From: Agapetus fuscipes
Lineage: Eukaryota; Arthropoda; Insecta; Trichoptera; Glossosomatidae
Direction of reading: 5' to 3'
Length of the DNA: 64,000 nt
Assembly (NCBI GenBank): GCA_951799405.1
Contig: OX637344.1
Coordinates: 4,960,001-5,024,000, forward strand
Positions 54,333-63,825 of the stretch are shown here, one piece after another. Below the pieces are notes generated by a model. It was not told where the DNA came from. It saw only the letters and a program-made list of their open reading frames with translations, and searched no databases. How positions within the stretch are numbered: position 1 is the first letter of the stretch; each line of letters starts with the position of its first letter. The position numbers and the translations under genes are program-made.

Positions 54333-54640
54333 ACGATCGACAGCTCAGTTGGTAGAGTGCTTGCATTCTATTCCGTGAGCTCGGGTTCGAATCCCGCCGA
54401 TGGTTTCAGAAATGATTTCCCGTTTCGGTGTTTACTTCAAACCCCAAAATAAAATACAGGCAAGGTTTACTTAGCCTTCACAATAAATGAGTACCAGCCC
54501 TCTCGGGAGCTGGGAAACCCCCGCTTCAATTGAAGTGGTTGGCGTAAGGCCGGCCCCCTTACCTGTAAAAATAAATAGGTGTAACTCACCACGTTACCAA
54601 GTTACACTATATGTGTAGGTTAGTTGTTTAGTTGTTGTGT
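54333..54640 (+). mobile_element. SINE-B reference copy, complete head
   Basis: GATCGACAGCTCAGTTGGTA (A box) and GGGTTCGAATCCCGCC (B box, 54383) form a tRNA-like 5' part of about 70 bp. A conserved body 'gctgggaaacccccgcttca' and tail 'tatatgtgtaggttagttg' follow. Best evidence that the family derives from a tRNA and is transcribed by Pol III. Confidence 0.88.
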
Positions 54641-54646
54641 TTTAGC

Positions 54647-54866
54647 TGTAGGTTGGTATGAGGCTGACCACCTAAACCGTAAATAATAATTCCTTTTAAT
54701 GTCAAAAGTTGCCGAGCTTATGTTCATTTGAGGCTTGGATATTGATTCGTTGGTACACATGCAGCATTTTTTATGCGCGAACTTACACGTGTTGTTTTTG
54801 GGGGCATGCAGTTACTAAGATTTTTTAAATTTGTATGTATTTTTGTACCTTAGATTATAGATAGAT
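54647..54866 (+). repeat. SINE-A copy following SINE-B
   Basis: 'taggttggtatgaggctgac' to 'ttagattatagatagatga'. Confidence 0.75.
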
Positions 54867-55014
54867 GAATATAGATTACCTAGTGCTTAAAAATGAACCC
54901 TGCATTGAAAAATTGGCCTTATTTTTCAAAATGTACCCAGTGCTTGAAAATGAACCCTGCGTTCCAAATGTGTCCAGTGTTTTAACGTTGCATCTGCTCG
55001 ATTTGGCTGCGCTG

Positions 55015-55185
55015 ATGTCACGTGACGTCAGGGGGGCGTGGCATGTAGGTCAGGCTCGGGTATGACCCACAAACCTACCTCCGACCCACCCCCACTACCC
55101 CCCTACTCACCCCACTACCACCCAACTCACCCCCGACCACCTACTGGGGTACCCTTTCCCCCCCCCGACTCATCCACGACCCATA
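55015..55185 (+). repeat. C-rich tract with G-quadruplex motif on minus strand
   Basis: 55087-55127 has five C runs of 3-6 separated by 4-7 bases; a C10 run follows near 55160. GC content far above the surroundings. Confidence 0.7.
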
Positions 55186-55189
55186 TAAT

Positions 55190-55570
55190 AATTAGAATTA
55201 TGAAGTAAGTAACAATTAAGGCAATCACGCATGAGGCTTTATGAAGATACACTTTATTTTCTACTTTCAAGAAACCAATGATAAATCAGTTGGCGTTTTT
55301 CATTTGTGCAGTTTTGTGACATTGTCACTGCAAGGGTTTACCATAAATGCAGTTACCAAGTTGGTCTTTAAGCCAGAAGAGCTCATTTCTGACAGTATCA
55401 AAATATGAAAGGTGTTGTACTTGTAATATGATCAGCTGCATTTTATCATTAGAAAAAAATCGCGATCTCTTGATTTCGAAATATACGATATTGCATAAGA
55501 ATAAAGGCAGTGGAAGACCTATTTGAGTTGACAAAGATAAGAACACATTCTCGCAGCTACTTACACTGAT
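55190..55570. other. Unassigned sequence
   Basis: Nothing recognised. Confidence 0.3.
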
Positions 55571-55572
55571 CG

Positions 55573-55815
55573 TTGACTGATCTGTAGTCTAGTGGTAACG
55601 CTTTGGGTTCGTAAATGGAAGTTTGTGGGTTTAAATCCTCGTGGAGCATAAAAAATATACCATTTATATTTTCAAACATGCCTTTCGCTGAGTTTAAAAG
55701 TTCATATACCTATAGGTCATGCTTGAGATTGGCGCTTTCTATAGCGATGACCAAGCTCGCAGAGAGTTATGGAGGTGTGATTAACAAAAACACATCCCTC
55801 ACTAGTTTTCAATAC
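55573..55815 (+). mobile_element. SINE-D reference copy
   Basis: Head GTAGTCTAGTGGTAACGCTT (A box) and GTGGGTTTAAATCC (B box). Body 'cgctgagtttaaaagttcat'. Tail 'gcgctttctatagcgatgac' and 'gaggtgtgattaacaaaaac'. tRNA-derived. Confidence 0.83.
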
Positions 55816-55852
55816 TAATAATATTGTTATTATTATTACCTTGCGGTTATAG

Positions 55853-56066
55853 ATGGCTTACTTTGCCAATGTCACCCCTGCTTCAGGGAAGGTCGGCAAG
55901 AGTTGCAGGGCTTATGTTCATTTGAGATTGGGTTTTTTATATTGTAGGTCCACATGCGGCATGTGTAAGCGCAAAAATTATGCGTGTCTGCTTGTGGGAA
56001 TGCATTTAATATGAATCTCAAATGATACATATCTTTGCAGCTTAGATTTACATTTAGATTTAGATC
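55853..56066 (+). repeat. SINE-A copy, GATTTA subfamily
   Basis: 'ttactttgccaatgtcaccc' to TTAGATTTACATTTAGATTT. Confidence 0.85.
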
Positions 56067-56149
56067 ACTTTACGGCACTAGAAGAAAAAAAAACTAATCT
56101 AGAACTAGCCAACGATTGAAACACATCTCACCATCAATCCATCTATGTT

Positions 56150-56310
56150 CTACGCTCATCTGAAACCAAAACACACCCTTCTCACAAGCCATCTGCGACT
56201 CATCTGCAACCCATTTGAAACCCGAACACAACTCATCCACGACCCAAACACAAGTCATCCACAACCCCCTCCTGTCCCATCCCACATCCTCCCCATCCAG
56301 CACCCCCTAG
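56150..56310 (+). repeat. C-rich, CATC/ACCC-containing stretch
   Basis: 'caactcatccacgacccaaa' and similar short phrases repeat ('actcatctgcaacccatttg'). Shares 'actcatccacgaccca' with 55170. Confidence 0.45.
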
Positions 56311-56476
56311 CACCCCCACAGTACTAACATTATTACGTGAACACTCCAGCTTCTACAAGGACCGAGTTTCTCTTACTCAGGTCGACCTTAAATATTATAT
56401 GCACTACGCTCTGTAAAAAAAAGTGACAGAATGGAACGGCACAGTGACAGAACTACACATTTATTTATTTGTAAGG

Positions 56477-56587
56477 ACATCGACAGAATACTAAAATAAT
56501 TTATAGAAGACAACGCATGATACAAAAACATACATCAACAGAATACTAAAAAGAATTTATACACGACAACACATGATACAAAAACAT
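56477..56587 (+). repeat. 55-bp tandem duplication
   Basis: 'catcgacagaatactaaaa' at 56478 and 'catcaacagaatactaaaa' at 56533 start two copies that end in 'atgatacaaaaacata'. Confidence 0.8.
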
Positions 56588-56689
56588 AAGTTCTCCAATG
56601 CTCCAATGACATATGTCTATCACATTGTTAGAATGGTTTTGGCAAAGCACTGTTTACAATAATAATAGATTTAATTTCTTTCAAATGAC

Positions 56690-57150
56690 ACATGACATAA
56701 AAACACATGACAGAACATCACAGAAAAGAACATTACAATCACAAAACATCACAAGAAAAACCGTTTCATGTGCCGTTTATGGTATGTTCTGTTTTAGGTA
56801 TGTGATATTTTGTCATGTATTTTTTTTTCATAGTGACACGTGACAGAACATCACTATGACAAAACAACATAGTAAATACATCACTATGACAAAACGTCAC
56901 ATGCCATAAACGGCACATTAAACGGTTTTGTCTTGTTATATTTTGTCATAGTGACACATGACAAAACATCACTATGACAAAACAACACAGAAAACACATC
57001 ACTATGACAAAACATCACATGCCATAAACGGCACATGAAACGGTTTGTCTTGTGATATTTTGTCATATTGATGTTTTGTCATGTGATGTATTGTCATTGT
57101 GATGTTCCATCATGTGTCGCTCTGTCATATGTCGTTTTGTCACGGTGTCG
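56690..57150. repeat. Palindromic satellite-like element, 118-bp period
   Basis: 'catgccataaacggcacat' occurs at 56900 and 57018 (118 bp apart) and in reverse complement at 56767. 'cactatgacaaaac' recurs throughout. Sequence and complement alternate so the region can fold into long hairpins. Confidence 0.8.
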
Positions 57151-57274
57151 CTCTAACATGGAACCGTAAAAAATAGGGCTGCACTTACAGCAAAAAAAAA
57201 CCTCTTTAACTTTTATTTGATTTAAATCCAACTAAAATTTCCGATCTCGATGTAGTATTAGAACGAACATAAAC

Positions 57275-57605
57275 GCAAAGCGCAACTAAGCTACACATAT
57301 AGCGTTTACTTCTTGCCGCGTTTTTTCCGAAAGGTTTTGCATGTGGTGAGTTGAACCTATCTATTTTTACAGCTAAGGGAGCCGGCTCTACGCCAATCCC
57401 TTCACTTAATGTTGTGGTTTCCCAGCTCCCTAGGTGGCTGGTACTCATTTCTTGTGAAAGTTGAGCTAACCTTGCCGGTACTTTTATTTTGGGTTTGAAA
57501 TAAATACTGAAACAGGAAATAATTTTTGGAGCCCTCGGTGGGATTCAAACCCGAGCTCTCGGCATGGAATACAAGCACTCTGCCGACTAAACTATCGACC
57601 GGACT
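57275..57605 (-). mobile_element. SINE-B copy, full length
   Basis: Head complement of 'ctgccgactaaactatcgac', B box complement of 'gggattcaaacccgag', tail complement of 'gcgcaactaagctacacata'. Confidence 0.87.
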
Positions 57606-57749
57606 TTGACAGCGCGGCAGGGATGCTGGCTTTGAATGGAATTTAAAATTCAAACGTTCATCGTATTTCAATTGTAGCATCATTTTTGAAAGGATAAAAG
57701 AAAACTGGATGGGATTTTTAACAAAGAAGAAATCATAGTGAGGAGAAAA

Positions 57750-57968
57750 ATGTTTCAAACAAGGAAAGATACCGTTTCAGTATTTTTATTTTTATTAACC
57801 TTCGGAGATACATCCATAGATGTCGCTAAAGCCCCAGATGTACAGAAGGACGATATTATGTCTTCTTGTGAAATCGTCCGATTAATGAAAGGGTGGATCA
57901 TTGAAGATAGTAGTTTTCGGCCTCGATCAAACTACAATAATTCAACAGTTCGTGGTTCCTCCTCATAG
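57750..57968 (+). other. Unidentified 73-codon ORF upstream of hammerhead
   Basis: ATG at 57750; reads SVFLFLLTFGDTSIDVAKAP and SSCEIVRLMKGWIIED. It has a hydrophobic stretch near the start, then a charged part. It could be the 5' end of a Penelope-type ORF since the ribozyme follows at once, but there is no recognisable domain. Confidence 0.25.
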
Positions 57969-58110
57969 AGGACACACGTCTCCTGAAGACGTCGGATATG
58001 ACTCCGACGAAACGTAGAGAAAATCGTTCTTCTCTTTTGCACGGTCAGTAAAATCCGTTTTTTTTTCATTCTTTAAAATGTCTAACGACCGGAATCATAA
58101 TTTAAAATCT
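57950..58110 (+). repeat. Hammerhead-bearing Penelope-like repeat, copy 2
   Basis: Shares the ribozyme, 'gagaaaatcgttcttctctt', 'acggtcagtaaaatccg' and 'aatgtctaacgaccg' with 26045-26300. Confidence 0.78.
57978..58019 (+). ncRNA. Hammerhead ribozyme, complete core and stem I
   Basis: Stem I TCTC (57978-57981) with GAGA (58016-58019). Core CTGAAGA (57982-57988). Stem II GTCGGA-TATGAC-TCCGAC (57990-58007). GAA 58008-58010. Palindromic stem III ACGT 58011-58014. Cleavage base A17 at 58015. All catalytic positions (G5, G8, G12, A13, A14) are intact. A two-base-pair-deep ACGT stem III without a loop implies action as a dimer. The element copy at 26096 differs by one free-position base (CTGAGGA). 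Confidence 0.82.
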
Positions 58111-58261
58111 GTAACCGTTTCAGTTTCGTAAATCATCTGATTCTCAATGAATAAACACAACCATGAGAGGTGATAAAAAAGCAGTAAAAATTGGGTTTCT
58201 GTTCTTGTTTTGAATATTTTTCAGTGCGTTTTATATTTGAAGACGAGAAGGCGTGGGAAAT

Positions 58262-58390
58262 TCAGAAAAGTTGCAAGGTTTATGTTCATTTCAGGTTTTG
58301 ATTTCAATTTGTAATTACACATGAAGCACTTGTAAGCGCAAACTAACAAGTATCTGTTTGTGGGCATGTATTTAATATTTATTTTAAAAA
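58262..58390 (+). repeat. SINE-A fragment
   Basis: 'aaaagttgcaaggtttatgt' to 'ttgtgggcatgtatttaata'. Confidence 0.65.
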
Positions 58391-58394
58391 TAAA

Positions 58395-58530
58395 TATTAT
58401 AGACATCTGTTAAACCAGGATCGAAGTTATTGCCTATAGGACACGGCGCAGGCGGGGTTTGAACCTGCGCTAGTGTCAAAAACGCAACTTTGAATCCCAA
58501 CGCCTTATCCCCTTGACCCCCCCCAGCGAC
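58395..58530 (-). mobile_element. SINE-E copy (tRNA-like head)
   Basis: On minus: CAAGGGGATAAGGCGTTGGG (A box) and GCAGGTTCAAACCCCGCC (B box). Related scraps at 17400 and 23985. Confidence 0.6.
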
Positions 58531-59155
58531 TTTCCTTTATTTTTATTTTCGACAAACCCTTTACCATCACCCTTTTCATGAAAAAGTCGTACTTTTTCTA
58601 CGCATCCCTGTTAAAATAAACACACAGATCGCACACGTTTCTTCTCTGCTTGAAGCACCATCAGGGAATAGTGATCTCTACGACTCTACCCTAGTATAAA
58701 ACTTTAACCACAACGTTTTTAAACCACAACGTTTTACCAAAAATATATCGAAACCAAACACTCACTAGAGGAGTTGTTTTAGTTTACATACACTTACAAG
58801 TGAAACCGTTTAGGCGGAAAGTTTTGTACTTGCAGCTAGCTACCTGGGATAGTTTTGTTAGCTTTATATTGCCAGTGGGAAAACTGAGGAATTTTTCGTG
58901 AGGGTCCGGCGGGTAGTTGTGTTTTTTTTTCCTGAAAATGCTCGTGGGTTAGGTAATGAAGGGTATGAATAAAGAAGTGCCCGTAAGAGTGTGTTTTTAT
59001 ATGCCGTGAGTGGATACATGAAATCTTTCAGTTTTCTTGAAAAATGGGATATGGTAAAAAATAGTGTTTTGTTTAATACACACGTTTTTTTTTTTTAATA
59101 TACTAAAAAAATGTTTTTTGAAGACAACTTACTTATATTTACTTTCCTTTACTTA
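58531..59155. other. Unassigned sequence
   Basis: 58740-58830 loosely matches 8370-8460 ('cactcactagaggagttgtt'), an old unnamed repeat. Confidence 0.35.
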
Positions 59156-59157
59156 TA

Positions 59158-59375
59158 CATAGGTTGGTATGTAAAGCGGCTGACCACCCATACTGTAAAA
59201 AATGGTTCACTTTGCCAATGTCACCCCTGTGTCAGGGAAGGTCGGCAAAAGTTGTAGGACTTATGTTCATTTGAGGTTTGGATTTATTATGTATGTACAC
59301 CTTCAGCATTTGTAAGTGCGAATTACATCTTTTGCAATCAATTATATCCTTGAAACTTAGATTATAGACTATAGA
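59158..59375 (+). repeat. SINE-A copy
   Basis: 'ataggttggtatgtaaagcg' to 'cttagattatagactatag'. Confidence 0.8.
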
Positions 59376-59379
59376 CTTA

Positions 59380-59700
59380 TAATTTATGTCAATGAAAAAT
59401 AAATACTTAGTAAGTGAAGTGGTGAATCTATCACGTTCATTTTTTTAACCAAATAATCAAAGAACTTTGGACATCTTTTGTCATATCACTTTTGAAAGAA
59501 AAAAATCAACCAAAACTTTATTACAATTTTATTTTATTCACCATCACAATGTTTACAGAACACAAAAATATTCATAATCATAATTTACACCAACCTGTGG
59601 CTGCAAGCCAGGCGAGCTGATATGTTTGTTTTTGTCTACCCTCTTTTGTTTTTTTATTCCATATTTAAAAAATCCCCATATTCTTAGATAGTCCTAGACC
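59380..59700. other. Unassigned sequence
   Basis: Nothing recognised. Confidence 0.3.
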
Positions 59701-59708
59701 TAGATAGT

Positions 59709-59937
59709 CAGTGGCAAAGGGTGCCTTACAATTCGATTCCCATCGGCTTCCTTTTTAAAATGAGGCAACAAAGTAGTAAAAAAATATAGGCACAAAGTAA
59801 AAAAATACATTTAAAACTAAAGAAACAATACGTATTTTTCCCCCATTGAAACCATGCAGTATACTTTTATATCATTTTTGCCTCATTTTAAAAGGGAAAC
59901 CGGTGGAAATCGAGTTGTATGGCACCCTTCGCCACTG
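59709..59937. repeat. MITE-2 copy, 229 bp
   Basis: Same length as the copy at 51418 but reversed. CAGTGGCAAAGGGTGCC and the complement 'ggcacccttcgccactg'. Confidence 0.82.
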
Positions 59938-59939
59938 TA

Positions 59940-60325
59940 CCTACTTAATTGTTTCGTTACAGTATGTTTGTTTACTTACATTTAACATGTACAACTCTAA
60001 ATAAAAGTACATACATAAATGATGGTTTTATCAAGAGAAATGCTTTATTTATGTCCCCAATAAATAATCAGTTGTCACACGAGCTTTCAGGGACCACGCC
60101 GCCGCCATGTTTTGGTTTCCTATCATATTATTCACCGCGCAGACATAACATTTCATATTATAAGTGCGCCATTACTGATCTGGCAAAGCTCCAGAATTCT
60201 ACGACACATTTTATCGTAGAATCAGTCGTGCAGTGCAAGCGATCGATCCAGGACTAACTAACATTGGCAAAGCTAAGAAAAATCACTATTTCAACAGTTT
60301 CACAAATTTAGAGACATCGATGCCT
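59940..60325. other. Unassigned sequence
   Basis: A 102-codon + frame (59949-60257) shows no motif and is not taken as a gene. Confidence 0.3.
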
Positions 60326-60328
60326 TAT

Positions 60329-60560
60329 TTCTTGTTTGCCGTATAGACCATTAAGCTAATTTTACATTAGCAATGTTTAAATGTGTACAGGACCAATGTT
60401 TCTTATGAAAACAGGAAATTGATTTTAAAATATTTAAAACAACTCTCACATTATCGAGTTTTACGTTTTTTCTTAGCTCAGATTGTGTAGAATTTAATTT
60501 TTAAGACAACTGCATTAAAAATTCATATTTGACAGAATTGGTCTATACGGCAAACAAGAA
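60329..60560 (+). repeat. MITE-1 copy, 232 bp
   Basis: TTCTTGTTTGCCGTATAGAC at the left and its complement 'gtctatacggcaaacaagaa' at the right. Internal block 'tttcttagctcagattgtgt'. Confidence 0.83.
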
Positions 60561-60639
60561 CTGGGGGAGCTAAATAATGGTCTTATTACAGCTTTGAATC
60601 TGACAGATTATCAATGCTATCTACGAATAATAATAATAT

Positions 60640-60928
60640 TAGGATGATTTATTTCATGGCCACTGTTTTTGTGTGAATCACACCCAAGAGCCCTCTGCGA
60701 TGTTGGTCGTCGCTATAGAAAACGCCAATTCTCAAGCAAGACTAAGTGGCTATAATGCTGGATGGACCTTTGGTGACCGGTCTTTGGTAAAGGTATTTGA
60801 ATTTTTCAACCCAGCGAAGAGCATGTATGAAAATTTAAATAGTTTTTTTTTACTCCGACGGGATGAAACCCACTACCTCCCATTTACGAGTCCAAAGTGT
60901 TACCACTACACAAAGGACCGGTCAAACC
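60640..60928 (-). mobile_element. SINE-D copy, full length
   Basis: Tail complement 'attaggatgatttatttcat' and 'gtgtgaatcacacccaagag'; head complement 'gttaccactacacaaaggac'. B box degenerate. Confidence 0.78.
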
Positions 60929-60929
60929 A

Positions 60930-62110
60930 GTGAACCAGGCGCGTGTATAAGGTATAGGCAAGTACATTTCACAATTGAAAATTTCTCACATTCCTTTAAA
61001 ATAACTCATTTGAAATTGACTCAAGTGATAGCAATGACTCCAATCAACCTTAAATTTTGAATTATAAATTTGAATATCAAGCTTAAATGTTTTTTTTTTT
61101 ACTATATATTGCCTAACTATTGGACGCATGTGCCTGTATGGGATGCCCCTGTGGAGAACCTCCCTGCATTACGTCAAATTCGCCTAATATGCAAGCACTT
61201 AATTAATTCTGAAAAGTGTCTAGAATCTTAACACACACTCGCAAGCTCAAGTATGTCCTTAGAAGGCTCATGACACGCACACACTCCTCACTCATCTCAA
61301 TTTATACTCATCCCATTATAGCGTGTCTAGATTACTACACAAAAACTCGCAAGCCCGAGTATGTGCTAGAAGTTTCCAGTAACTTACGTAGTTAATCCTT
61401 ATCTCAACAGCTATAGTTATTATCCACTTATATTTCCAATACTTAAACCTACTTACAAACAATCAAGCTGCCCTATCCTATATTATTCTCAATCAAATTC
61501 TTATTAGATATTCCTTAAATATAGTGGGTTACTTAGTTGACTGCTTTGTACTGAAATAACTGAGATAATTAAAGGCCTTCCCTGCCACTAAGTCGTGGTG
61601 AATTGATTGTGAGTCTCGTTATACAAAACAGATTGCCACTTAAGTACAGCATACTTACTAATTACTACTTCCTTATTGCGTACTAACTGAAATTATTAGA
61701 GGATTTTGACTTACGCAATCGTCTAGACATGAAACTTATTCCATGAAAACACACTGTTACGATTAACGGGTTTAATTTATTAAAAAAACTTCAGTTAATT
61801 TACATCACATAATTTATTTTGAGATTCTGTTCACATTTGGTTCGAACAGAGTAAACTAGTGTAGGTACTGTATTGCTCGCCAGCTCCGATACAGTTCTCG
61901 GCTACATACTGCTTAAACTCTTTACATAGAATGGCATAAAGACGGTTCTCGAAATATCAGGAACCAGAACATTTGCGACTTTTATTTAGAAGATTCGAGC
62001 GAATGCTCACATTATCAAAAAACATCCAGAGACATCGAGATACTCACACAAGTAAAAACACGCGAAAACACATGCGTAACAAATCACCTACAAACATTGC
62101 CTACAAATTA
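60930..62110. other. Unassigned; internal 125-bp duplication
   Basis: 'gtgtctagaatcttaacaca' with 'ctcgcaagctcaagtatgtc' (61217-61258) returns as 'gtgtctagattactacacaa' with 'ctcgcaagcccgagtatgtg' (61322-61364). No gene seen. Confidence 0.5.
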
Positions 62111-62114
62111 AGTA

Positions 62115-62390
62115 GTCTAATCTAATCTAATCTAATCTAATCTAAGCTGCAAAGATATATATATCATTTAAGATTTATATTAAATGCATTCCCACAAGCA
62201 GATATGTATAATTTCGCGCTAACACATGCCGCATGTGGACCTACAATATAAAAACCCAATCTCAAATGAACATAAGCCTTGCAACTCTTGCCGTCCTTCC
62301 CTGAAACAGGGGTGACATTGGCAAAGTGAACCATTTTTCACAGTATGGGTGGTCATAACAACCGCATAACAACCTATAAGTCAAGGAACA
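62115..62390 (-). repeat. SINE-A copy with expanded TAATC tail
   Basis: Five TAATC units (62115-62140) precede 'aagctgcaaagatatata'. It ends 'acaacctataagtcaaggaa' with a short insertion 'ataacaac'. Confidence 0.87.
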
Positions 62391-62511
62391 TACATGACAA
62401 ATTACATTTTTAAAATCATATATAAATATATACAATCGTAGTGAAAAAGAAATTTGTTTTTTGAATATCTTGCAAAACATGGTTGTACATTGACATAGCT
62501 TTGTGTGTGAT

Positions 62512-62622
62512 AACCTATAATCTAAGTTGCAAAGATATATTACATTTAAGATTCATATTACATGCATTACCACAATCAGACACGTTTATGTTCGCGATTA
62601 CAAATACCGCATATGAACCCTT
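62512..62622 (-). repeat. SINE-A 3' half
   Basis: 'ataatctaagttgcaaagat' to 'attacaaataccgcatatga'. Confidence 0.75.
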
Positions 62623-62624
62623 TA

Positions 62625-63020
62625 AAATTTTACCAGATCTGACAAAATTTGCCATTTCTTGTTTTTTCTCCATGTAGCAGCTAACATTCTCTCCTCTTCG
62701 AAGACTTCATTCTTGTCTTTACTATTTAACTACTTAATGAAGAAGTAAGTTTAATACGGTAGTATGTAGGTAAGCACCGGTAGTAACGCGTATTTACTAA
62801 GTGAGTTTAGTATTGCAATAATAATATTGTTATGACGTTGACTTAACGCAAGTCCAGGGAACTGAGATAGTTTGTTACAGAGGCTGTGGCCGCTCATTAA
62901 TAGTGAAGAAAAACAGTTTTTTTGTTGATTCAATCGACGCAGAACGTTAAAAATATAAGGAATAAATGTGATGTCACGTGGCAGGGGTAAAGACAAAATA
63001 GAGCGCTATAATTTCAATAC
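62625..63020. other. Unassigned sequence
   Basis: Nothing recognised. Confidence 0.3.
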
Positions 63021-63024
63021 AATA

Positions 63025-63112
63025 TTGGGGGCCCTTGAGGTGTGACACACACACAAAACGGTGCTCTTTTATCATGTAGAAAATAAACAAAATCATCCTC
63101 CTACAATATTAT
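63025..63112 (+). mobile_element. SINE-D tail fragment
   Basis: 'gggcccttgaggtgtgacac' and 'aaaatcatcctcctacaata'. Confidence 0.5.
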
Positions 63113-63114
63113 GA

Positions 63115-63535
63115 AAGTAGTTTGACAATACACTTAAGTGCACCGTACTGTATTTATAATTAACATTGACTACCAGTGCTGTAAAATAAAAATATATAAC
63201 CTGATCGGTGACGTCATACAGCTGAGGGATATTTTTGAGTGTTTGAAGTCCATATGTAACAATGCCTTTTCTCTAGTTCTCTCTTAACTGCAATGCACCC
63301 AAAGCTCCAATCCTAGCCTGCTGTTATCTTCATTTGATCGGTGTATCATGTGGGATAGCTCCTCTTCTCTCTTATACTACTATAAGTTATAATGTGTGGA
63401 TCATATTCGACAGTCTGATCAGCTGTTAATGCACGGCCATGCTGTATCGTTTCGTTAACTTCTGATAAGATAAACTCAGGGGCATATTTTATATTATTTA
63501 CTCATTTTGAACTGCCTTAGACAGTCCTCTGCCCC
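63115..63535. other. Unassigned sequence
   Basis: Nothing recognised. Confidence 0.3.
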
Positions 63536-63537
63536 AG

Positions 63538-63769
63538 TTCTTGTTTGCCGTATAGACCATTCGATTCAATGATGACTTTTTAATGCAGTTGTCTTAACAA
63601 TTAAATTCTACACAATCTGATCTAAGAAAAAACGTAAAACTCGATAATGTGAGAGTTGCTTTAATATGTTTTAAATCAATTTCCTGTTTTCATTAAACAC
63701 ATTGGTCCAGTTCACATGCAAACATTGCTCATGTAAAATTAGCTTAGTGGTCTTTACGGCAAACAAGAA
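63538..63769 (-). repeat. MITE-1 copy, 232 bp
   Basis: TTCTTGTTTGCCGTATAGAC to 'ggcaaacaagaa'. Exactly the length of the copy at 60329, opposite orientation. Confidence 0.85.
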
Positions 63770-63825
63770 CTAAGGCAGCGAGTCCCCAATATTTTTCCTT
63801 TATTCAATGAAAATTCATCTACTGA

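Larger units (their letters stand above)
53935..54990 (+). repeat. Degenerate 20-25-bp periodic array, interrupted by two SINEs
   Basis: 'AAAATGTACCC', 'TGCATTTCA', 'AAAATGAACCCTGC' recur about every 20-25 bases from 53940 to 54330 and again from 54870 to 54985. SINE-B and SINE-A lie in between. Units vary strongly, so this is an old array or a diverged coding repeat. Confidence 0.6.

Noticed and set aside
54333..54400. Candidate functional tRNA gene
   Set aside because: Head of SINE-B with a conserved non-tRNA body and tail; no clean acceptor stem. The same applies to SINE-C, -D and -E heads.
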